From Hysterangium stoloniferum (lineage: Eukaryota; Basidiomycota; Agaricomycetes; Hysterangiales; Hysterangiaceae), in contig WHVD01000018.1 in NCBI GenBank assembly GCA_015178975.1, positions 350,001 to 414,000 on the forward strand: a stretch of 64,000 bases of DNA, read 5' to 3'. Of the stretch, positions 55,985 to 64,000 are shown in pieces (within the stretch, counting starts at the first letter, position 1; each line of letters starts with the position of its first letter). The position numbers and the translations under genes are program-made. Below the pieces are notes generated by a model. That model saw only the letters and a program-made list of their open reading frames with translations, searched no databases and was not told the origin of the DNA.

Positions 55985-56808
55985 CATCATGCAAAACAGA
56001 TGTTGGCTGTAGAGAGTTTGGAAGGGTGACTACCAGAGGACTTAGAAAGGTGGGAATTATGTTTCAAGTGAAGTTTAGAGATAGTAGCAAATCCATAGCC
56101 AGTAGAAACTGAAATATGTTTGGCAGAGTAGCTAGCCTCAAGCAGAGAAAGGATATTATCCTGGGCAGCAGGGGAAAAGGGATGCATAGTTGGAATTAGG
56201 AGAATCTTAGCTGTGAAAGCCCTTTGACTTATACTTTAGCACACATGATCACATGACATGTTGAAAAAACATAAACAATCAACATAGTCACATCATTTTC
56301 ATGGAAGAGCCTCTCAACAACAAAAGGTATCCAATGAACCTTCTATATGGAAATATTCATATTGTTACCATTTATAGAGATTAAATAATGACATTATCTC
56401 ATATTAAACTATGTATGATAGAGCATGTTGACAAATATTTTGGTGATTTCTTCTATTTTATCTACTGAGGTATAAGGTATATATGTAAGGTAAGACTGCA
56501 AAACTGTTGGATTTGGTGATGAAACCACCCTTTTCCTAGGGGCAGGGCAGTTCACCCATTTCTTCACTTTTTCATAGGAGGATGCTAATTGTGGACCATG
56601 TTTTCTGAGGTTAATGCATGCCAGAACCAGTGTACACCTAAACTAGCACCCTACCTATCATGTCAGAAGGTGATTCACTAACTGACACATTGATTGACAA
56701 ATAAGTACTATTATTACAAGTCTATTACCCACTTGTAGATTGTGTATTACAATAAGTCAACTCATACTATTTTTAATAAAAACATTGGATATGTTTTGTG
56801 AGTCACTG
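55985..56808 (-). mobile_element. Tc1-like element, right part with transposase N-terminus
   Basis: Right end ..GAGTCACTG at a TA (56809-56810). The minus frame 55987-56187 (MHPFSPAAQDNILSLLEASY, VSTGYGFATISKL, SGSHPSKLS) is the N-terminal DNA-binding part of a Tc1 transposase; the catalytic part is cut off by the Gypsy LTR at 55978. 56555-56775 recurs in inverted orientation at 61745-61967. Confidence 0.7.
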
Positions 56809-57106
56809 TATACAGGATGAAAACTCCTCACCTAGCAATGGGATATCCAAAGTCAACTAGGTAGCAAATATATACAGGATGAAAACTACACACCTAGCAA
56901 AGGGATATCCAAAGACAAAAGGGTAAGGGGGGCCTCTGCTAGGTGCTTTGACATACTGTATGGGATGTCTAAAAATAGAATGACAGCTTCCCCCAATGGA
57001 CACTAACTATATACTGTACCTTAGAAATATTCCTGGAGGCTGTAGTAGCTATCAGATATAAGAAAATTACAGGGAACAATGCTAACAAGCCTCCAAAGGT
57101 TAGCCA
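56809..57106 (+). repeat. Direct repeat of about 48 bp, two copies, then nothing
   Basis: TACAGGATGAAAACT-x-C-x-CACCTAGCAA-x-GGGATATCCAAAG starts at 56811 and again at 56873, about 62 bp apart. CACCTAGC is echoed inverted as GCTAGGTGC at 56939. The rest to 57106 shows no gene. Confidence 0.7.
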
Positions 57107-57875
57107 TATTATGACCATATTTCCCACTAGACCAGGCACTAACTTATATGCACCTGCACCCTATATGCACCAATTGTCAGTTTACCGGAATTCCCACCAG
57201 ACTCCGTACATCAGACTTGTCCACATTTGACTTCATTACTTCATGTATCAGTCACTGGAATACCCACCAGACTCCGTCCCTGTCTATGTCTGACTCTGTC
57301 CCATGCATCAGTCACTGGACCCTGCTCAGAAAACCTGTCATCCCTCTAACTGAGCTCCATTCCTGTTATGGTTTTATGACCTGTCATGATTCAGACTCCG
57401 CTTCCATTCCATCCCGTTCCTAACACCAAGTTTGGTGTTTACTTATCTCATTTTATGTTTGTTAGTTTTGTTTTCATTATTACTGGATTTGGTATGTTAT
57501 TCATTCCACAGTCTATATAGTCTGGCAGATGTTGTACATACAATCCAATCAGAAAATCAGCTTAGATTCTCCCCAGTAATCTAGTACATTTTCCACTCTA
57601 AACTCCTCTTTGAATCACACCGCTCTCACTAGTCGGAGCCCACAGGCTCTGATGCATCTATCACTCAACCTCCGACTTATCTATCTTGACTCCCCAACCT
57701 CTCAACCCATGAGACCTCGACCCATGAACTCCACCCAGACTCCCTGGGATTCCTGTCAGCCTGTTTGAAATTGGACAAGATGATCTCGCAAGGGTGCAGC
57801 CCATAAGCTGAAGCCAAGTCCTACCAGATTTCCCATGGGTTTCCCCAGAAACCCTCCATGTATGCACCCTTAACA
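57107..57875 (+). repeat. LTR family B, 5' end degraded
   Basis: Matches LTR-B from about 57107 (TATTATGACC for TGTTATGACC) to CACCCTTAACA at 57875. Hairpin motif at 57793-57815 with GGT/GCC outer pairs. No target-site duplication seen. Confidence 0.8.
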
Positions 57876-58118
57876 AACCAAGTCAAAGTAATTTATGGGG
57901 GAGCTGGTAACCCTAGGAGAGGATTTGAAAGTGTAAATAATTGGGAAACTGGTTAAAATATATATCAAAATGATACCAAATTAAAGAAAGCAAGAAATGA
58001 AATGTCCCCTTACAATCTTGAATCCTGACACCCATCATTTGATGAGATCAGAGTTGCAATTAGGGCTGATATCAGGTTCAGGGGTTAGAGTTGAGGTTGG
58101 TGCCAAGATTGGGTCCTA
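57876..58118. other. No feature
   Basis: Short AT-rich stretch between LTRs. Ends with the TCCTA target duplication of the next element (58114-58118). Confidence 0.5.
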
Positions 58119-59718
58119 TGTTACAACCATGTCATAACTGTGTCAGAACCCGACAGTCCCTGAGGATACTACTGTCTATCAACATTCCAAGTTATTGATC
58201 AAGTCATTGTTTCAGCAACTGTCAGAACACCAACACTGACGTACACCCTCATGGTGATCAAACCCCATTTACACCCCTGTCAAGTTATGCTTATACCATC
58301 TGGTTATGCTTTGATATGTCCCCTTTTACTTATGTTGATCCACTCTACTCTATGTTTCACATATGCCTGTAAATACTTGTAGCCCATGTACTATTCCCTT
58401 TTCTCGTAATCCCACTCTCAGCTAATCATGGCTTCTGATCTTATCGTAACCTTCCAGTTTCTAGTCAAGTCTATTTGTCAAAAAGTGTTTCCACTCTTCC
58501 CTTAGTTAGTAATTTCTAGATGCCAATAACTCGTATATAGTGTTACGACTGGACAATCCCACCAGACTCCAGGCACTAACCTGTACGCCACCATGCCCTA
58601 CACGCACCAAATGTCTGTTTATAGGAATTCCCGCCCAGACTCCGTACATCAAGACTTGTTACGTTTGACCTCATTACAACACATATCAGTCACCGGACTT
58701 CCCCCGGACTCCATCTCTGTCTATGTCCATCTTCGTCCCACGCATCAGTCACCGGACCCCGCTCAGAATCCTGTCACTGCTCTAATCGAGCCCCGTTCCT
58801 GTTTTAGTAAAATGACCTGTCACAATTTGAACTCCCCTCCCGCTCCATTTCCCATTATGGGTTATGCTTTGTCACAATTTGGACTCTGCTCCGTTCCGTC
58901 CCATTCCTAACACCAAACTTGGTGTTTATTATTCCCGTTTTATGTTTTGTTAGTTTCGTTTCATCATTACTGGATTTGGTATGTCATTCACTCCACGGTC
59001 TATATAAACTGGCAGATGTTGTACATACAATCCAGTCAGAAAATTAGCTTAGATTCCCCCCAGTAATCTAATAACATTTTCCGCTCTAAAAACCCTACTT
59101 GATTCACACCACTCACACTAGTCGGAGCCCACGGGCTCTGGCACATCTATCTCTCTCAACTATCTCAACTCATGACCCACGACCTCAGACCTACAACCTA
59201 CAACCCACGAACCCTGCCTGGACTCCCCGGGATTCCCGTCCGCCTGTTCAAAATTGGACAACACGATCTAGTGAGGGCACAGCCTATAAGCTGAAGCCAA
59301 GTCCTACCGGATATCCCACGGGTTTCTCCGGAGACCCGCCCTGTGTGTGTATCCTAACATATAGACCTGCTGTAATATAGCTACTACTTAGATACCCTTC
59401 TAATCTCTGACTCCATTATCTATTCACAACCACCACATTCCGACCCCATCCAATTTATAATTCAACCTACATTTACGATTTCAAACTCTCAGTCTCCAAC
59501 TATCAGTCTCTGACTCTCCAACCCAACCCTCAACTTATCCTTCGGTTTCTGATCAGTAGTTTATGGAGAGGTTTACTCAACAGGACTAGTTTTTGCCCAC
59601 CTGAAATTTAAGGACACCCAATGGTAACTTGCGAGGGCGCAGCACATAAGCTGAAGCCAAATCCTTCCATTTGGTCCCCATCAGTCTACTGACATCAGTC
59701 AGTTTTCAGTTCTTAACA
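58119..59718 (+). repeat. Solo LTR family A, target-site duplication TCCTA, split by LTR-B
   Basis: TGTTACAACCATG...GTTCTTAACA with TCCTA at 58114-58118 and 59719-59723. About 780 bp after removing the nested LTR-B. Hairpin motif at 59637-59659. Confidence 0.95.
58541..59359 (+). repeat. Solo LTR family B nested in LTR-A, duplication TATAG
   Basis: TGTTACGACTGG...TATCCTAACA, 819 bp, with TATAG at 58536-58540 and 59360-59364. Same strand as the host LTR. TATA-like CTATATAAACTGG near 58999. Hairpin motif at 59276-59298. Confidence 0.97.
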
Positions 59719-59723
59719 TCCTA

Positions 59724-61738
59724 ACACTCTGCCATAATCATCCATACTCCCCATAGTCATACTGTAAGTGCAGCCACATACAACTCACTCTCATATTTCA
59801 CCTTATCCAGACAAGTGCTGGAACTTGAACTTGACCTTGACCAACAACCTCATCTTGGACCTGATTATGTTTCCAATCCCCTTTCAACTTCCAATAAATT
59901 ATCAGATGTATTTTTGGAACCTGAGATCCCTTCCTGATTTGTCATATTGTTCCTGTTGTTCACTTGATTTGGACCATTCTCTTTTTGTGTTCTTTACTTG
60001 GCTTGGCTTGGCTTGTCATGTGTCTGAATTAGAAGATGACTCTAAAATATATATATACATGTAGAAACTGTAGTTGGAAGCCAATCCAAATATCAACCAA
60101 GAATATCAACTTATGAACCAGGAATACTAACTAAGAATTGACTAAGGATATTGACCCTTCCTGTCCTCCCTCAGTTTCCTGAGCTCTCTATTATCTTTAT
60201 CCAACCTCTCTTTGTACCTATCAAGATCACTTTGGCCTCCAAAATCCAAACCCCAAACCTATCAACTTAACTTCTAGCCTCTGGACCAACTTCTGGCCTG
60301 AAACTGTGCACAGGGAGCAAAAGAGCAAATATGCACTAGGTATACAGGTCCTATATCTGTCAATTATAGTTTATGAATCTTAGAATCGAGTGTGGGACAA
60401 GCGATGACTTAAGAACTTCAAATGGTAGGAATGACATAGTAGGGAGGTGAGAGACCTAGAGTGAGGGAACTTCAAGAGAATTCTTAGTCTTAGAAGCAAG
60501 CCAATAGAACAATCCGAAGTTAACTTAGTTTATGAAGGGGTTGCAGGGGTCAATAAAAATACATGGAATGAAAATGTTTTATATCTAAGTAGTTACAGAT
60601 CCAATGCCGGATCACATTGAGCACAGGTCATGAGGCCACATAGAGGCATCCAGAGATGGTCCCAAAGGCACTGGAATGTCTTTGCAGCCTCATAAACTGG
60701 CTAGAAAAGAATGTCCATGTGAGGCAAACACAGTTCATGCATATGTATTGTCCAGTATGCCTGATGGAATGCATAAAAGCAGAGACCGGTTATCTTTTAG
60801 AAATAATAAAATGTCCTTTTCAAACAGAATCATGGTGAGTGGGTATGTCATCCATAACAGTGGAGAGAGTGTATCCTCCTGGTATAGAGGTAGCAGATAT
60901 TGAGGGAAATTAAAATCTGGATTAAACATGGAAATAAATTTGATATACAGTTGTGTGAGGCTCATGTGGCAATTTTGAATCCCTGGCTGATCACACAGTA
61001 ACAGATATTGTATTTCAGTGGTAGGAAACACCTTCAAACACTCACTCCAACTGATAGAGCTAGATAACAACAGGTAATCTCTGTATTTGGTAGCGGATCT
61101 AAACAGCTAAGTATGTTTACCCATAGATAACAGAATGTAATATAAGATGTATAGTAAGTATTCTAATAAGTATTGTAGTTAATAAAAGGTATGTATGAAA
61201 GTATTCTCACCTCAGGTACACTGACCAACCCTGTTCAATGTAGTTACACCTCTAAGTTGCAGGTACAAGTGGCATTTCTTCCCAGTTCCTCTTTAATAAT
61301 AGGATTTTGAAAAGGACAGTATGAAGGCTGTAGCTGCTGACTGTTAGAATTAAGCTCACAAGAACAGAGAGCAATAAGGTTCCATTTGTCTAATTTGGCC
61401 ATAAGGCAAACAAATGGCTAGATACATGGACTCTAGGCTACTTATATATGTCCAAAAGGCTTGACAATGGTGTATGCAAACCTTTGATTACATAAGCAGA
61501 ATGAACATGTAATCAGCTTGTTAAATTCCAACACTGTCTTACCATGATGTCAGGGATGTTCTCCTGGCCCTTCAGCATGCTGACGATGAAATTCAACTAC
61601 CAACATGTTGACATAAGGAATACAGTAGCGAATTATCACACGTGAATATGTTAAGATAAGTAATTAGTTGCCTATGCAATGAGTTCAATTGGAAAAGCCT
61701 GTAGAGGAAAGTGGCTCCAAGGCTGTGAGATTCGATGG
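59724..61738. other. Long stretch without recognised genes
   Basis: Several frames (59768-60064 plus, 60656-60838 plus, 60735-61070 minus). The last is 111 codons with PDFNFPQYLLPLYQ and LSPLLWMTYPLTMILFE and has coding-like composition, but I know no family. Other parts are AT-rich. Probably old transposon sequence. Confidence 0.35.
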
Positions 61739-61970
61739 TATTAAAAATAATATGAGTTGGCTTATTGTAATACACAATCTACAAGTGGGTAATAGTGTAA
61801 TAATAGTACTTGTTTGTCAATCAATGTGTCAGTTAGTGAATCACCTTCTGACATGATAGGTAGGATGCTAGTTTAGGTGTACACTGGTTCTGGCATGCAT
61901 TAACCTCAGAAAACATGGTCCACAATTAGCATCCTCCTATGAAAAAATGAGGAAATGGGTGAACCATAAA
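61739..61970 (+). repeat. Tc1-like end fragment, inverted copy of 56555-56780
   Basis: About 225 bp, roughly 95 % identical by eye to the reverse complement of 56555-56780 (e.g. TTAACCTCAGAAAACATGG, GTCAATCAATGTGTCAGTTAG). Cut off at its right side by the Copia LTR near 61970. Confidence 0.8.
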
Positions 61971-61974
61971 AGAC

Positions 61975-62384
61975 TTTAAGCACGATAACCTGTAATGAGA
62001 TAGTTACACTCAGTTGTGCGCAAATAGTATGCAAATGTCTGTATCAATTACCTGTAATGAGACAGTTACACTATGTTGCATAAGTACAAGTAGATAAGTA
62101 AGAAAAACATTAACTCACCTCAGTCGTGCGCAAATAGTATGTAAATGTCTGAGGTGATATGCACCTAGCTCAAAGACTAAATATGAAATGTAGTCTTTTC
62201 ACGTACAAATACGTAGATGTAGATCAATAACAAATGCATTGTTGAAAATGCTATGTGAAACAAGGTTAGTGTGATGAGACACTAAACAAAAAGGGGTTGG
62301 ACGAATTTATATAACAATTATGTCAATTTGGAACAATCGGAAACAAAAGGTCAATAGACTGTGTCGCACTTGTATTTCCAACAC
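61975..62384 (-). repeat. 3' LTR of the Copia element (end uncertain)
   Basis: Reverse strand starts TGTTGGAAATACAAG directly after the polypurine tract GAGGGGGAG, followed by TATATAAATTCG as a TATA-like box. The far end is unclear. It holds two copies of CCTGTAATGAGA-x-AGTTACACT (61988 and 62050) and of a GTGCGCAAATAGTATG block (62013 and 62126). Confidence 0.75.
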
Positions 62385-62390
62385 TCCCCC

Positions 62391-63998
62391 TCAAGTTGAG
62401 CGCAGTCCTAGTTCAGCAGCGAAATGCTTGACTTTCGGTGAAGGCAAGGCTTTGGTTAGGGTGTCGGCAACCATGTCGGCTGTGGGACAATAGATAAGGT
62501 GCAGTTTACCATTTTCGATAACCCAACGAATGAAGTGAAAACGGATGTCGATGTGTTTCGTGTGAGCGTGATATTGATGATCTTTTGCAAGTGCAATAGC
62601 AGATTGGTTATCAGAAAAGAGAGTCGTTGGACCAGAGATAGGTGTGAAAAGTTGCCCAATAAAAGTATGGAGCCATAATGCCTCTTTCGCAGCATGTGTT
62701 GCAGCAACATACTCACTGTCTATTGTCGAAAGTGAAACAATTCCTTGATGCTTTGAGGACCACAATACAGCTTTACCATCAATGAGGAAGGCATATCCTG
62801 ATATCACTCATTGATCTTCACCCATACTTCCATCCGCATCTGCAAAACCAGTCAGCACTTTCTCAGCTCCCCCATATGTCAATTTCAGATGCTTTGAGCC
62901 TAACAGATAATGATAGATGTGTCGAACAGCATCCCAGTGTGTTGGTCCAGGGTTGCTTGAAAATCGTGATACGGTGGTTACAGCATAAGAGATGTCAGGA
63001 TGTGTGCCAAGAGAGGCATATATCAGTGAGCCTACTGCTTCACGATAAGGGACATGACACATTATTGCATACTCTTTGCCAGTTGAGGGGGCTTGCCCAG
63101 AATGGAGGTGAACATTTGGCTCCATTGGAGTGGATACAGGCTTAAGTTCTGTGAAACCAAAATGACGTAGAATAGAGTCGATGTAGGATGCTTGGGATAG
63201 GGAGTAGGGAAATAGTATGTGTGTCTCGATTTCTTGTGACCTCAATGCCTAGCAACCAATGGAGTTTACCCAAATCAGTAATCTCAACGTACTTGCTGAT
63301 TTGTGACTTGAGGGAAATAACATGATCAAGGGATTTTGCAGCTATAGTGCAATCATCCACATGTACCACCACAATTGTGTGTTCACCTGAGTCTCCACGT
63401 CGAAAAAATACGGCTTGGTCAACATTGCACTGTACAAAGTTTAGTTTGTCGACTAGAATTTCGACTAGCCTCTGATACCAATGGCTCCCACTTTGTTTTA
63501 GGCCATACAATGTTTTACATAATCGACAGACCTTTTGGGGTGTTTGGACGATTCGAAGCCTGGTGGTTGACGCATGTAGAGGACCTCATCTTCAGTGAGG
63601 GTACCATTCAGGTAAGCACCTTTGATGTCGATCTGATGAAGTTCGAGGTCGAGACAAGCTGATAGGGCTAGGACAGTTCGTATGGAAGACAGGTTGGCGA
63701 CTGGGGCATAGGTGTCGAAATAATCAACACCAGGGACCTGTAAGAAACCTTGAGCTACAAGACGTGCTTTATGGTGTACAATATGGCCAGCAGCATCTTT
63801 CTTGGCACAGAAAACCCACTTTGATCCTACCAGATGTGCTCCAGAGGGTAAGTCAGTCAGCTCCCAGGTACCAGTGGCTTCCAATGTAGCCAACTCTTCA
63901 CGTATACCTTGCTCCCATTGTGGCCAGTCTGGATGACGCTTTGCTTCTGCTAGAGAACTGGGTTCTAAAGCTTCAGCTTCTGCAATTTCGTCATTCAT
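62391..63998 (-). pseudogene. Ty1/Copia pol: reverse transcriptase and RNase H, continues past the edge
   Basis: From the right edge leftward: WEQGIREELATLEATGTWEL, GSKWVFCAKKDAAGHIVHHKARLVAQGF, YAPVANLSSIRTVLALSA and LHQIDIKGAYLNGTL (RT fingers and palm), then YGLKQSGSHWYQRL, VVVHVDDCTIAA (catalytic VDD), LGKLHWLLGIEV, then VPYREAVGSLIYASLGTHPDI and SGYAFLIDGKAVLWSSKHQ..SLSTIDSEYVA (RNase H), ending KHFAAELGLRST at 62391. Breaks: a frameshift near 63535, a short tandem duplication of CTCCCTA near 63205, and a TGA near 62808 where family members have Arg. Otherwise recent-looking. Integrase and gag lie outside the window. Confidence 0.93.
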
Positions 63999-64000
63999 CT

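Noticed and set aside
1..64000. tRNA genes
   Set aside because: Looked for GTTCRANNC T-loops with matching stems; none with a credible cloverleaf.

Overview
The window is nuclear DNA of a filamentous basidiomycete, most likely an agaricomycete. Evidence: short (about 37-75 bp) spliceosomal introns in nearly every gene, F-box proteins of the agaricomycete type, a Zn2Cys6 'fungal_trans' regulator, a fungal APH-type kinase, ribosomal DNA with fungal 18S-ITS-5.8S-ITS2-28S order, and many Ty3/Gypsy, Ty1/Copia and Tc1/mariner copies. I cannot fix the genus from sequence alone.

Layout. 1-8038: a decayed ribosomal DNA unit broken in two, with an F-box gene (2460-4322) between the pieces; the 28S part at the left edge is on the minus strand and the 18S-to-28S part (5618-8038) is on the plus strand. 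8.4-15.3 kb: two long pseudogenes, a P-loop NTPase/nuclease-like (Crinkler-like) gene and a Gln-rich Zn2Cys6 regulator. 16-21.7 kb: LTR debris with solo LTRs and a broken reverse-transcriptase element. 22.2-38.0 kb: the gene-bearing island, with a monocarboxylate-type MFS transporter (minus), a membrane protein (minus), a complete intron-rich Zn2Cys6 transcription factor (plus), an F-box/LRR-like protein (minus) and an APH-fold kinase with an acidic Cys-rich tail (plus). 38.3-64.0 kb: almost pure nested retrotransposon, with three or more Gypsy copies, several LTR families (called A to H here), two Tc1/mariner elements and a Copia pol running off the right edge.

Relations. The island genes face different ways and form no cluster that I can argue for. 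The transposon part is best read as layers. A minus-strand Gypsy (44.3-56.0 kb) is split by a plus-strand Gypsy (46.35-51.33 kb) and by a solo LTR that itself carries a mariner. The plus-strand Gypsy is in turn hit twice by solo LTRs. Most solo LTRs keep perfect 5-bp target-site duplications, which lets the order of events be read directly.

Most interesting signals: (1) a short hairpin-forming motif shared by 15 LTRs of otherwise dissimilar families, with one compensatory base-pair change; (2) a Cys-rich spliced gene on the opposite strand between pol and the 3' LTR in two different Gypsy families; (3) a simple inversion of 589-8038 that would rejoin the two 28S pieces almost to the base; (4) a 65-bp sequence just upstream of the Crinkler-like pseudogene repeated in inverted orientation 13 kb away. 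All exon boundaries were read by eye from GT/GC-AG signals and reading frame.
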